Of a stretch of 64,000 nt of DNA, positions 51,019-60,213 are shown piece by piece; the first letter of the stretch is position 1, and each line of letters starts with the position of its first letter. The stretch lies in the NCBI GenBank assembly GCA_937899415.1, contig CALBPI010000057.1, positions 62,001-126,000 on the forward strand. The letters are read 5' to 3'. Under the pieces are notes generated by a model, which saw only the letters and a program-made list of their open reading frames with translations, ran no database searches and had not been told where the DNA came from. Made by a program: the position numbers and the translations under genes. Source of the stretch: an uncultured Gammaproteobacteria bacterium. Its GTDB lineage: Bacteria > Pseudomonadota > Gammaproteobacteria > Steroidobacterales > Woeseiaceae.

Positions 51019-53690
51019 AGGCCGATGGCTTCCTGGAGCTTCTGCGGCTCGGCGACGCCGTAGCCCTGCGCGTAGTCGATACCCATGCCGCGAAGCATGG
51101 TGATGATCTCGGGGTTCTCGGCGAATTCCGCGATCGTCTGCTTGCCCGTTAAGTGCCCGATCTCATTGATCGAGCGCACCATCTCGCGGTCGATGGGATC
51201 GTGCAGGATTTCCTTTACGAAGCTGCCGTCGATCTTGAGAAAGTCGACAGGGAAGTGCTTCAGGTAGCCGAACGACGACAAACCGGTGCCGAAGTCGTCG
51301 AGCGCGAACTTGCAGCCCAGCTCCTTGAGCGCGTTGATGAAGCGGTTGGCCTGCGAGTAGCTCGCAATGGCTGCCGTTTCCGTGATCTCGAAGCAGATCT
51401 TGTCGGGTGAGATGCCGCTTGTCTGCAGTTGCTCGATGACGAAGGGCAGGAATTTCTCGTCACCCAGGCTCTGGCCCGAGAGGTTGATCGAGCACAGCGA
51501 GAGGCGCGCGCGTTCATCGGCTTCTGAGACTAGCCAACGCAGCGCATTGCGGATCACCCAACGATCGATGTTGGGCGTGATCCCGTAGCGTTCCGCGGCA
51601 CCAATGAACAGCTCAGGTGAGACCAGGGCACCGTTCTCATCACGCATGCGCACGAGCAGCTCGTAGTGCGCGCCCTGGTCGACATCCTGCAGCGGCAGGA
51701 TGGTTTGGCGGAACAGCTCGAAGCGGTCTTCCTCGAGTGCGGTGTTAATGCGCGCGGCCCACTGCATTTCGCGGCGGCGGCGCATCATGTCGATGTCGTT
51801 CTCGTGGTAGCCGTGGACGCGGTTGCGACCACCGTCCTTGGCCGCGGCACAGGCGCTGTCGGCAGCCGACAGCACACTGGCCACGTCCTCGGACTCGCCC
51901 CCCGTGAGCGGTACGATGCCGACACTGGCCGTGAGCCGGAAGCTGCGCTCGTCCCACTGGAAACGGAACTCGCCGATGGCTTCGCGCAGCATGTCGGCCG
52001 TGGTCATGGCCTCCTCGATGGTGCAGCTCTCGAGCAGGATGCCGAATTCATCCCCGCCCAGGCGCGCCAGCGAATCGCGCCAGCGGATTTTAGACTTGAG
52101 CAGCTTGCCGAGCTCTTCAAGCAGCTTGTCGCCGGCACTGTGACCACAGGTGTCGTTGATGATCTTGAACTGGTCGAGGTCGAGGTGACAGACCACGTAG
52201 CTGGTCTCTCTCGACTCCGAACTCTTGAGCGCGCGTTCCACGCGGCGCTCGAACTCACGGCGGTTGACGAGCCCCGTGAGCACGTCGTGGCTCGCGTGGT
52301 AGGAGAGCTTGCGGTTGAGCTCACGCGCCTCGCTCACGTCGTGGAAGACGAGCACGCCGCCCGTAATCACGGAATGGCCGTCACGAATCGGTGAGGCTGT
52401 GCTCTCGATGTAGAGTTCGTTGCCGTCGCGGCGGATCAGCAGCGTCGGCCGGTTCGACTTGACGGACTTGTTGCGGCGCACGGCCACAGCCAGCGGGTTT
52501 TCGAGCGGCTCGCAGGTTTCCTCGTGGAACGCGCGGAAAATCTCGTCGAGCGGCCGGCCCGTCGCGTCGTCGACCTTCCAGCCCGTGAGCTCTTCGGCCA
52601 CGGGATTGATGTACTCGACAATGTTGGTTTCATCGGTCGTAATCACGCCGTCACCGATGGACTGCAACGTGATCTGCGCCGATTCCTTCTCGCGGAACAG
52701 CGCCTCTTCGTAGAGCTTGCGTTCGTTGATGTCGACCTCGACACCCACAAGCCGGCGCAGACGGCCGTTGTCGTCGAGGACCGCCTTGGCCTGGCTCGTG
52801 ACCCAGTGCCAGTCGCCGTTGCAGTGGCGCATGCGGTGCACGCTTCTAAACAGCGGGCTGCGGCCCTCGAGGTGGTCGCGCATTTTGGACTGCACCGAGG
52901 ACATGTCTTCGGGGTGCACGAGCCGGTACCAGTCGGGCGTGATGTCGTCGACATCGACGTCATAGCCCAGCATTTCTTTCCAGCGCCGCGAGAAGCGGAT
53001 CTTCTTCGTATCGCCGTCGAAGTCCCAGACGCCGTCGTTGGCCGTCTCTCGGTAGAGCGCATCGCGCTCGCGCATGTCGGCCAGCAGTGTTTCGATGCCG
53101 GCGCGCCCCAGACCTGCGCCGAGGTTCGCCGCCAGCAGCTTGAGCAACAGGCTCAGATCGGCCGGCCAGCGTTCGCAGGGGTTTTCGTTGACGAGCCCGA
53201 GCACGGCGACGAGCGGTGCGGGCTCCGAGGCAACGTCCGACTGCGTGGTGATACCCACGAGCAGACAACTGCCAAAGTGAATCTCAGAGAGTGCGCGCGC
53301 GGCATTCGCCAGGCTGCCTTTGACGGTGGCCGAGTCGTGAAACTCGACGACGCGCAGCTCACCGAGCCGCGCCGTCATCGCAGGCCATTCGCTGAGCGCC
53401 CGGCCCTCGAGCACCTGCGGGCGCACCTTGGTAAAGCCGGCCGTGGCAGCCGCCACGCGGGCAACCGTGTCGTCTTCAGGATCGATGAGCGCCGCAAAGG
53501 CGGCATCGCAGCCCGTGGCGTCTCGCAGCAACTGGATGGGAATTTCGAGGCGCGCCGGATCGGCGATATCTGGTGAGAGGAAGGCAACCGCGATCTGCGT
53601 GTACAGCGCATCTACGCCGGGCTGATGCGCCGCCGTCCGGGATGCGAGAGCAGGCGAAATGCTGCTCGGGCCGTCTTCCCTTCCCGTCAT
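51015..53690 (-). CDS. PAS-PAS-GGDEF-EAL cyclic di-GMP signalling protein
   Basis: An 891-residue cytosolic protein with no obvious transmembrane segment. An N-terminal GAF-like region (about 20-200) precedes two PAS domains with a PAC segment (about 215-330 and 340-460). The GGDEF domain has GGDEF at residues 545-549 and an inhibitory RxxD five residues upstream (RWRDSLARLGGDEF). The EAL domain has Glu677 in YELLVRM (ELL variant), INLSGQSLGDEKF, ICFEITETAAI, LDDFGTGLSSFGYLKHFP and KIDGSFV. Both catalytic halves look intact, so it could make and degrade c-di-GMP in response to a PAS/GAF signal. The start is ATG 53690. Confidence 0.92.
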   Translation of the reverse strand: MTGREDGPSSISPALASRTAAHQPGVDALYTQIAVAFLSPDIADPARLEIPIQLLRDATGCDAAFAALIDPEDDTVARVAAATAGFTKVRPQVLEGRALSEWPAMTARLGELRVVEFHDSATVKGSLANAARALSEIHFGSCLLVGITTQSDVASEPAPLVAVLGLVNENPCERWPADLSLLLKLLAANLGAGLGRAGIETLLADMRERDALYRETANDGVWDFDGDTKKIRFSRRWKEMLGYDVDVDDITPDWYRLVHPEDMSSVQSKMRDHLEGRSPLFRSVHRMRHCNGDWHWVTSQAKAVLDDNGRLRRLVGVEVDINERKLYEEALFREKESAQITLQSIGDGVITTDETNIVEYINPVAEELTGWKVDDATGRPLDEIFRAFHEETCEPLENPLAVAVRRNKSVKSNRPTLLIRRDGNELYIESTASPIRDGHSVITGGVLVFHDVSEARELNRKLSYHASHDVLTGLVNRREFERRVERALKSSESRETSYVVCHLDLDQFKIINDTCGHSAGDKLLEELGKLLKSKIRWRDSLARLGGDEFGILLESCTIEEAMTTADMLREAIGEFRFQWDERSFRLTASVGIVPLTGGESEDVASVLSAADSACAAAKDGGRNRVHGYHENDIDMMRRRREMQWAARINTALEEDRFELFRQTILPLQDVDQGAHYELLVRMRDENGALVSPELFIGAAERYGITPNIDRWVIRNALRWLVSEADERARLSLCSINLSGQSLGDEKFLPFVIEQLQTSGISPDKICFEITETAAIASYSQANRFINALKELGCKFALDDFGTGLSSFGYLKHFPVDFLKIDGSFVKEILHDPIDREMVRSINEIGHLTGKQTIAEFAENPEIITMLRGMGIDYAQGYGVAEPQKLQEAIGL

Positions 53691-54046
53691 GTTCTAGCCG
53701 GCCTGAACCGGCGAATTATTCGTCATGGTCTATGCCCGGCTCGCGTTCCGTACGGCGCCATGTTGCTCTGTCATCGGCTTTGCATTCTGGCACGGTTCTT
53801 AAAGAAAACAAGCTAAGCGAATGAATAATCAGGGGGTGATGGGATTATGTCCAATCTTGGATCGGCCAGTATGCGGTTTCACTTGCCCACTCGCCCATGC
53901 TCGCCCACCCCATTTACGCGCCGCTTACATCCGGAAGCGGCCTGATCTGAACGAACTTGAGGCAAAGAGTCGGAGTATACGAGTGACAATCGTCGTGCAG
54001 AGATCGAAAAGCGATGCGGGCTCACATGTCAGACCGGGCAGCGGTA
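53691..54046. other. 356-base intergenic region, no supported gene
   Basis: This gap lies upstream of the GGDEF-EAL gene (-) and after the end of the exported hypothetical gene (-). It is less GC-rich than the genes around it (for example 53801-53860). GCCGG/CCGGC at 53697-53712 can form a short stem. An 88-codon open frame on the plus strand (53821-54087) has no family resemblance. The gap should contain the GGDEF-EAL promoter, but I see no convincing -35/-10 pair. Confidence 0.5.
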
Positions 54047-54670
54047 CTAGTCCCACACGACGATCATCGAGCCGCGTTCCTTGTTGAATTCATCAACAAC
54101 AAGGTGTGCAACACCGCCAGTCTCGCTGGCCGTCAGCATCATCTGCATGAATGCCTGTGGGTTCTCCTTTCGTATCGACTCGTGGCCGTACCACTCGACG
54201 ATGCAATTCTTCGTTCTGCATTCGACGAGCGTGGGCGAACTTCCATAGAACTCCATAGCGGTCTGAAGTCTTTCGCGGAGCTCTTCCTGTTTCGCGGGCG
54301 CCCAGTCCGGGTCAACGGTTTCCTCTCTTACTGTCGAAATCGCTTCATCGATCGTCATGCCCGCAAAAACCGGAACCTCTGGTCTGGGAACCAGGCCTGC
54401 AATCCGATTCGGTGGTTCCAATTTCGGTGCACTGGCCTCGATAACAGGCTCTGATAGACGCTCGGTTTGCGATAGCGTTTGAATACGATCGTCGGCGGGA
54501 GTCTGCTCCAAGCGCCCGTTCGGTTTGGAAGGCTCGGCAAGCGGCGTCGACATCGATTCCCGACGTTGCTCAGCGACTTCAGCCTGATGTATTCGCGACC
54601 CGAGCAGAAAGCTCACAGACGCAGTAGCAGTCAGCAGCAATACCCAACCGGCGCTTGTTGATATTCTCAT
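54047..54670 (-). CDS. Single-pass exported hypothetical protein
   Basis: A 207-residue protein with one N-terminal hydrophobic segment (AGWVLLLTATASVSFLLGSR), best read as a membrane anchor. A low-complexity Pro/Glu-rich stretch leads to a C-terminal domain (about residues 95-207) containing LVECRTKNCIVEWYGHES, a cysteine pair likely to form a disulfide. I have the impression of similar C-x-x-x-x-C envelope proteins in other Gammaproteobacteria, but I cannot name a family. I chose ATG 54670. It is followed upstream on the same strand by a serine hydrolase gene ending 16 bases before. Confidence 0.65.
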   Translation of the reverse strand: MRISTSAGWVLLLTATASVSFLLGSRIHQAEVAEQRRESMSTPLAEPSKPNGRLEQTPADDRIQTLSQTERLSEPVIEASAPKLEPPNRIAGLVPRPEVPVFAGMTIDEAISTVREETVDPDWAPAKQEELRERLQTAMEFYGSSPTLVECRTKNCIVEWYGHESIRKENPQAFMQMMLTASETGGVAHLVVDEFNKERGSMIVVWD

Positions 54671-54686
54671 GGCAGCAACAACGGGA

Positions 54687-56135
54687 TCATGTCTGGTCAA
54701 ACGCGCGCAGGACCTCGCGCGTCAAGTCCCAGCGATTAAATCCCTGCCGCCCGTAGTCGAGCCCGCGCCGGACGATGACAAGCTCGTGCGAGGGCACGAC
54801 GATGACGTACTGACCTCGGTTGCCGGCCGTGGCGAAGGCGTCCTTGGGCACGTCATCGCGGCTGTCGGGTACGAGCCAGAACTGCCCACCGTAGTCGTTG
54901 CCCCGGCTGGCCGCCGCGGGCGCGGGCGTGGTCACGAAGTCGATCCAGTCCTCCGAGATGAGACGCTCGCCCTGCCACACACCGCGTTGCTGGTAGAGCA
55001 GCCCGAAGCGCGCGAGGTCGCGGGCGTTGGTGTAGACCTGGCTCGAGAGGATGAAGTCGCCGAAGCGGTCGGTGGAAAGCAGCGTCGAGCGCATGCCCAG
55101 ACGGTCCAGCAGCGACGTACGCGGGAAAGTCGCATAGTCGTCGCCCAGCTCGCGCTTCATCGCGGCCACGGCCAGCAGTGTGTCGTAGTTCTCGTAGTCC
55201 CAGTGCGTGCCCGGCGTGCGGATGAGCCCGCGTCGGCGTGCGCCTTCGTTGGAGCTCGCGCCGGCCCAATAGGCAAGCCCGGAACCCGTTGCATACTCCA
55301 TGCGGAAGCTGTCCACAGGGTAGAGGCCGCTGGCCATCTGCAGCACGTGGCGCAGCGTGATGGCATCGCGGGGCTCTTCCTCCGCATCGCCTGTTTCGGG
55401 CAGCCAGTCGAGGCCCAGCGATGCATCGAGCTCGAGGCGTCCGGCGTCAACGAGCTGGCCGATGAGCGTTACCGCGATGCTTTTGGCGGTGGACCAGGTG
55501 CGTGTGCGCGTCGTGGCATCGAAGCCCGGCGCGTAGCGCTCGTGGATGATCTGACCGCGGTGGACGATGAGCAGGCTGACCGTGTCCTGCTCGGGCGTGG
55601 GGCGATTGAAGGCCCAGTCGCTGGCCGCCTGCAGGGCGTCGGCGTCGATAGACGTAGGCAGCGGCTGCGCCGTGACCACGTCGCCAATAGGCCAGGCGGT
55701 GTCGGCCGGGTCGTTGTCCGGATAAGGCAGCGTCAGTTCGGGCAGATATGCAATGTCCTCAGCGCCCTGGTTGGGCGCCATCACGACGCAACCGATGCCC
55801 TCGCGGAAGGCCGCGCGCACGACAGGACCAGAAGACGGTCCACCAACGGCCACAGCCATGCGTTCGACATCGATGTCGTACTCGCCGGCGCGGGCGCTGC
55901 CAACTGCGTCCTCGAGGTACGCCAGCTCCTGCGCGAAGACCTGGTTTAGCGAGCGGCGCGAGGTGAACAGCCCGTTGCACATCAGCACGGCCTGTACGCC
56001 GTTGCGGATCAAGTGGCGGTTGGCGGCGAAGTAGTCGAAATCGCTGGCCGACGTACTGGCCGCAGCGACCAGCAGCAGAGTCATCGCGAGCCTTGGCACC
56101 ATTTCGCTCCCCAGAATCTTGGCAAGGGTTCGCAT
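54687..56135 (-). CDS. Exported serine hydrolase, beta-lactamase class C fold
   Basis: A 482-residue protein with a signal peptide (around VPRLAMTLLLVAAASTSAS). The active site is Ser215-T-A-K218 in RTRTWSTAKSIAVTLIG, the Y-x-N motif is DYENYDTLLAVAA, and the third motif region is AGNRGQYVIVVPSHELVIVR. The first ~150 residues are an extra N-terminal segment including RNGVQAVLMCNGLFTSRRSL, typical of the 6-aminohexanoate-dimer hydrolase / EstB-like group. It is not a close relative of the other serine hydrolase in the window, although both end in the same class-C fold. The substrate is unknown. Confidence 0.88.
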   Translation of the reverse strand: MRTLAKILGSEMVPRLAMTLLLVAAASTSASDFDYFAANRHLIRNGVQAVLMCNGLFTSRRSLNQVFAQELAYLEDAVGSARAGEYDIDVERMAVAVGGPSSGPVVRAAFREGIGCVVMAPNQGAEDIAYLPELTLPYPDNDPADTAWPIGDVVTAQPLPTSIDADALQAASDWAFNRPTPEQDTVSLLIVHRGQIIHERYAPGFDATTRTRTWSTAKSIAVTLIGQLVDAGRLELDASLGLDWLPETGDAEEEPRDAITLRHVLQMASGLYPVDSFRMEYATGSGLAYWAGASSNEGARRRGLIRTPGTHWDYENYDTLLAVAAMKRELGDDYATFPRTSLLDRLGMRSTLLSTDRFGDFILSSQVYTNARDLARFGLLYQQRGVWQGERLISEDWIDFVTTPAPAAASRGNDYGGQFWLVPDSRDDVPKDAFATAGNRGQYVIVVPSHELVIVRRGLDYGRQGFNRWDLTREVLRAFDQT

Positions 56136-56272
56136 TCTCGATGCATCGGGTGCTCACCGCAAACCAGCCGCCGCCAAACGGTTAAGCCGGCGGCCAAACG
56201 ATCAATCTGCGCGCAGTGAATGTGCACATTTGCGGGTGCCATGTCGTGGCACCCCATGAAACGATGTGAAAG

Positions 56273-56908
56273 ATGGCGGCGAAGATCACTCCAATCCCTG
56301 ACGGCCCCCTCGTTATAGAGGAGGCACCGCCCATCGTGGGTGATGGCGGAACACCGATGGCAAAGGGTGGGCGTGGCCCGCTGTGTCGGTGCGGCGCCTC
56401 GAAAATGAAGCCATGGTGCGATGGCAGCCACAAGGCCGCGGGCTTTTCGAGTGCGCCTACGGACGCGACGCTTCGCGATCAGCCGCTGCGCTACCCGGCG
56501 ACCACCGAGGAAACTCGCGTGAGCATCTCCTACACGCCCGTGCTCTGTTCCCACGCCGCGGAGTGCTCCAGATTGGCAGCGAGCGTTTTTGATCCGACGC
56601 GTGATCCCTGGATCAAGCCAGACGAAGGCAGCCTCGAATCGATAAGAGACGTCATGGCCGCCTGCCCGTCGGGGGCCTTGAGTCTTTCTCTCGACGGCGC
56701 TCCGCACGAGCATACGACAAGCCGTGAGAGCGAGATCCGGATCGAACCCAATGGGCCCTACAGAGTGACCAACGTGACCCTAGAGGCGCCCTTCACCATT
56801 TCGGGTGCTACAGAGAAGAAATACGTGTTGTGCCGTTGCGGGCAGTCCAACAACAAACCGTTTTGCGACGGCACACACCATGACATCGCTTGGCGTGACG
56901 GCAGCTGA
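56273..56908 (+). CDS. Iron-sulfur protein with two CDGSH domains flanking a Fer4_19 domain
   Basis: A 211-residue soluble protein. The first CDGSH domain (about residues 35-60) has CRCGASKMKPWCDGSH, and the second (about 180-205) has CRCGQSNNKPFCDGTHH. Each supplies the three Cys and one His that bind a 2Fe-2S cluster. Between them, SISYTPVLCSHAAECSRLAA through DPWIKPDEGSLESIRDVMAA to CPSGALSLS matches the Fer4_19 (PF06902) 4Fe-4S-type domain. The protein may thus hold three clusters for electron transfer or redox sensing. The electron partner is not encoded next to it. Confidence 0.88.
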   Translation: MAAKITPIPDGPLVIEEAPPIVGDGGTPMAKGGRGPLCRCGASKMKPWCDGSHKAAGFSSAPTDATLRDQPLRYPATTEETRVSISYTPVLCSHAAECSRLAASVFDPTRDPWIKPDEGSLESIRDVMAACPSGALSLSLDGAPHEHTTSRESEIRIEPNGPYRVTNVTLEAPFTISGATEKKYVLCRCGQSNNKPFCDGTHHDIAWRDGS

Positions 56909-56990
56909 GGTCGTCTCGCCGAGAGAACGCCCCTAGCGTGGTCGTCGGCACGCCGCCCCACGTCGAGGCGGCGTGTCGACGGATACGCCG

Positions 56991-57668
56991 CTACGGGATG
57001 CGGAACACTGCCACGGCCGACGGATAGCCCAAGGGCTGACCTTCGATGCCGACGTGCGGCGTGCCGGACCCCGGGTCTTCGGGCGTGAGCAGCTGGCGCG
57101 CCAATTGGCGCTTGTCGCCGGAAGCAGCCGGACCGTGTCCGAAGACAAACAGCCAGATCTGCGAACCCGGAGACGGCTCAAAGCTGCGCAGGCTGCCCTG
57201 GAAGTTGGCAAGACTGCGGCTGCGCACGATCGCGCCGTCCATTCGTCCGAATACGGCGAGCGGATTGAGGAACTCGCCGGACGCGTCGGGCGTGAAGAAG
57301 TCGGCAAGCCCGCAGGGCGTTGCGTAGCCGATCGGTTCCGGCACCGGTATTGGTGCCGTTTCAGGCGTCAGCGGGAAGTTCGCACAAGCCTCAGGCTTGT
57401 CGATGTACACCCACCAGACGGTGTACGGATTTCCGGCGGTCAGGCCGCGTACACGCATCGACGAGTACATGCCAAACGGCGTTGCGCACAGGCTGGCCCG
57501 GCCACGTGCCTCATTTCCGATGAGCGCTTGCTCCCAGAAGTCCACAACGGGCTGCGAATCACAATACCAACCCCAGGCGTTGTATCGGTCCGTTGCAGCG
57601 CCTGAGTCGCCAGCCGACGCTGCATTTGCAACGCCCAGCAGCAACGCAACAAGAATCAGGTGTTTCAT
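56991..57668 (-). CDS. Secreted hypothetical protein with conserved-looking cysteines
   Basis: A 225-residue protein with a signal peptide (KHLILVALLLGVANAASA). The mature part begins DRYNAWGWYCDSQPVVDFWE and has four cysteines (WYCDS, SLCAT, EACAN, TPCGL) that could form two disulfides. The C-terminal half contains GSQIWLFVFGHGPAASGDKR and PHVGIEGQPLGYPSAVAVFR. I do not recognise the family. I chose ATG 57668 for the signal peptide. It is convergent with the CDGSH gene, 82 bases away. Confidence 0.65.
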   Translation of the reverse strand: MKHLILVALLLGVANAASAGDSGAATDRYNAWGWYCDSQPVVDFWEQALIGNEARGRASLCATPFGMYSSMRVRGLTAGNPYTVWWVYIDKPEACANFPLTPETAPIPVPEPIGYATPCGLADFFTPDASGEFLNPLAVFGRMDGAIVRSRSLANFQGSLRSFEPSPGSQIWLFVFGHGPAASGDKRQLARQLLTPEDPGSGTPHVGIEGQPLGYPSAVAVFRIP

Positions 57669-57820
57669 ATTCAGTCTCCCTTTCAACGATGATGTGTGTC
57701 TGCACACTCAGACCCCGCAAACAGCGTCACGCGGGGCGACTGAAAGGTCCTGAAAAAAGGCCGAAAGTTCTGTGAAACCGTTGCGAATGCGCAGCGCTGG
57801 GCGGCTGCGCGCGATTCTGC

Positions 57821-59650
57821 TCAGTCGGGAATGATCGCGACGTCGTAGCGTTTCAGCCAGGCCGAGAGTGCCCCGTCAGCCAGCAGTGACGCCCATGCGG
57901 GATCACGACGTACGCAGTCCGGACAGACGAAACCCTGGTCCGCCGATGTCCACAGGCGCTCGACCGCTTTGTCCGGTGCGCCCGCCAGAAGCAAGAGCAC
58001 AGACTCGCGATAGGCGACTTCGCCATCGACCAGTCCCTCGGCGTCACGCTCTCCAGTGATGCCGGTCAGGATATTGATGGCGCGCTCCGGCGTGTCGCTC
58101 ATCACCGCCAGCAATGCGGTGCAGAATCGGGAATACAGATCAGCGGGGAATCGGCGACGGGTTTCTGAAGCGATCCGCTCAGCACTGGAGATATCGCCGA
58201 GGCGAAAGAGCGCATAGGCGCGCTGGAAATTGAAAAATGGGGCGTCAAACGGAGGCTGCGTATCGATGTAACGCTGCCACTTCGTGACATAGAGATAGAT
58301 GTTAGGCGTTTCGCCGGTTTCGGCGACCAGAACTAGCGGATCCAGTGCCAGAGCGCGGTCCATGGCCGCCTCCGAGGCGCTAAGGTCGCCGACATAGTTC
58401 TGAAGGTACGACTGCGTCGACCACAGTGCCGCGATGTCTGGCGACTCAGCGGTCGCCTGTGTCGCGACATCCAGCGCACGTTGGACCTCGCCCATGGCGG
58501 CCATCGCCGAGGTCTTGACCTTGATCGCCTGTGGGTAATTAGGACGCAGCTCTAGCACTCGGTCGGCTGCCGCAATTGCAGATGTCAGAGACGAATCACC
58601 GAGTCCGCAGGCCCAAGACTCGACCCAGGCAGCCCAGGCAAATGCCATCCAGCCGCGCACGAACGTCGGCGTGTTCTCGACCACTGGCCGAATATCTGCC
58701 GTGAGCTGCGGGTTGCACTGCTCTTGTTCCAAAGCCGCCATGACGGAAGCGTAGGTCTCGAAGTCTCTGAGATCATCAGGAAACCCGCTCGGCGCCGGCC
58801 CGACAATGTGGCCGGGCAGACGCTCCAGCGCGCGCTCGACGATGAGGTCGCGAAGCGCGAGGAATTCCGCCGTCGTCGTTGTATCGACGCTCGCGGGCAG
58901 GGAGAACACACCCAACGAGAAGCGGTTGCCCTGATCGACCTGCCACAGCCAGATTTGTACGCGGTCGGCCGCACCGCCAGGTACGGTAGAGATATCGCCG
59001 GTGACGAGCCAGTCGATCGCATTCTCGCGCGAGACATCCAGTTGGCTTCGGGTCGATGACTCGGTACCTATGCCACGTATTGAAAGCGCATCCATCTCAT
59101 CAAGCCGCAGTCGCAGCGCCTCCGTCAGCAGGGTAGCGCCCGAGCGTGAACGGTTGGCCGCCGGCGCGATTTCCGTCACGGCGATGAGGTTCGTCGCACC
59201 CTCCGCTGGCGCCCATGGCTTGCGAAGTGTGATTCCGACTGCGACAACGGCGAGGATGCCAATGATGACGATGATGCGGTTCAGGCTCGGTGCGCGGCGC
59301 GAGCCGCCGGATCGCGGAACGATCTGAGACGTGACTTCCGCATCGAATATGAAGCCGCGCTTGGGCACTGTCTTGATGAGCGTCCGGTCGTGATCACCGC
59401 AGGCGCGCCGGATCTCGGCAATACACTGCGTCAGCGAATCCTCGGTGACGACGGTGTCGGACCAGACGTTTGAGAGCAACTCCGATCTGCTGAGAAGCCG
59501 ACCGGGGTGGTCCAGCATGTAGCGCAGCACGGCGAGCGTCTTCGGCCGAAGCCGCTCCGTCGAGCCACGACCGGACAGCGCTCCCAATTGCTCGTCGAGC
59601 TCATAGCCAGCAAAGCGCCAGCAGACTGCAGATTGATTCGGCTCGGTCAT
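57821..59650 (-). CDS. CadC-like membrane transcriptional regulator with periplasmic TPR region
   Basis: A 609-residue one-component regulator. Residues ~10-105 are an OmpR/ToxR-type winged helix (LRPKTLAVLRYMLDHPGRLL, VVTEDSLTQCIAEIRRACGD, LIKTVPKRGFIFDA). A transmembrane helix (NRIIVIIGILAVVAVGITLR, about 125-144) leads to a ~460-residue region that starts with a TolB/adenylate-cyclase-accessory-like fold and continues as TPR helices (FVRGWMAFAWAAWVESWACG, ADRVLELRPNYPQAIKVKTS, SEAAMDRALALDPLVLVAET). It lies 98 bases after the multicopper oxidase operon on the same strand and could regulate it, but no operator is visible. Confidence 0.86.
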   Translation of the reverse strand: MTEPNQSAVCWRFAGYELDEQLGALSGRGSTERLRPKTLAVLRYMLDHPGRLLSRSELLSNVWSDTVVTEDSLTQCIAEIRRACGDHDRTLIKTVPKRGFIFDAEVTSQIVPRSGGSRRAPSLNRIIVIIGILAVVAVGITLRKPWAPAEGATNLIAVTEIAPAANRSRSGATLLTEALRLRLDEMDALSIRGIGTESSTRSQLDVSRENAIDWLVTGDISTVPGGAADRVQIWLWQVDQGNRFSLGVFSLPASVDTTTTAEFLALRDLIVERALERLPGHIVGPAPSGFPDDLRDFETYASVMAALEQEQCNPQLTADIRPVVENTPTFVRGWMAFAWAAWVESWACGLGDSSLTSAIAAADRVLELRPNYPQAIKVKTSAMAAMGEVQRALDVATQATAESPDIAALWSTQSYLQNYVGDLSASEAAMDRALALDPLVLVAETGETPNIYLYVTKWQRYIDTQPPFDAPFFNFQRAYALFRLGDISSAERIASETRRRFPADLYSRFCTALLAVMSDTPERAINILTGITGERDAEGLVDGEVAYRESVLLLLAGAPDKAVERLWTSADQGFVCPDCVRRDPAWASLLADGALSAWLKRYDVAIIPD

Positions 59651-59748
59651 CTCGACGGGATGTTCCCCAGGTATCGAAACGGCCCGGGCGGGCTACTTGG
59701 GGCATAGCATTACCGACTTCAGGTCAGATTCATAGCGCAAGCTCACCC

Positions 59749-60213
59749 CTAGAACTTGAAGCCAATCAGGAAACCGATGACCACCGAATCATCTTCGCCA
59801 TCCGCGATGTCGTAGGACAGCGTTGTCGCAAACGTCATCTCGTCGAGCTCCCACTCGTAGTAGCCCCCAACCCGGAAGGCGCCCACATCCTCCGCCTCGC
59901 CCCATTCGAACCCCGGGCCAACCTGGAGCACCAGGTGCCGCGACAGGTGAATGTCAGCGACAGCGAACAGCGAAGTGGCGCCCACATCACCCTCCGCGCG
60001 TTCAATGACGAAGCCGAGACCAAGGCGCTCGTCCAGAGCGTATTCATAATCAATGCCGTAGGTGAACCCGACGTCGCCCTCGTCAACGAGCTCAGTTGCC
60101 CCCAGCAACAGGGACACGTGATGCGGCGATTCCGCCTGGGCAGCCGCCGGCAGCGCACTGGCCGCGACGAGACACACACCCAACGGCCACAGACTGGAGC
60201 GCCCGCCCATCAC
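59749..60213 (-). CDS. Small outer-membrane beta-barrel protein
   Basis: A 154-residue protein with a signal peptide (GGRSSLWPLGVCLVAASALP, cleavage near AAAQA). The mature part is alternating amphipathic strands (HHVSLLLGATELVDEGDVGF, GLGFVIERAEGDVGATSLFA, HLVLQVGPGFEWGEAEDVGA, AFRVGGYYEWELDEMTFATT) ending in VVIGFLIGFKF. The terminal Phe is the usual outer-membrane insertion signal. About eight strands fit the length. It overlaps the helical periplasmic gene by 4 bases (ATGA) and is probably the last gene of the multicopper oxidase operon. Confidence 0.75.
   Translation of the reverse strand: MMGGRSSLWPLGVCLVAASALPAAAQAESPHHVSLLLGATELVDEGDVGFTYGIDYEYALDERLGLGFVIERAEGDVGATSLFAVADIHLSRHLVLQVGPGFEWGEAEDVGAFRVGGYYEWELDEMTFATTLSYDIADGEDDSVVIGFLIGFKF

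Noticed and set aside
53821-54087. An 88-codon open frame in the gap after the GGDEF-EAL gene
   Set aside because: It has no recognisable domain, no ribosome-binding site and runs into the neighbouring gene's antisense strand.
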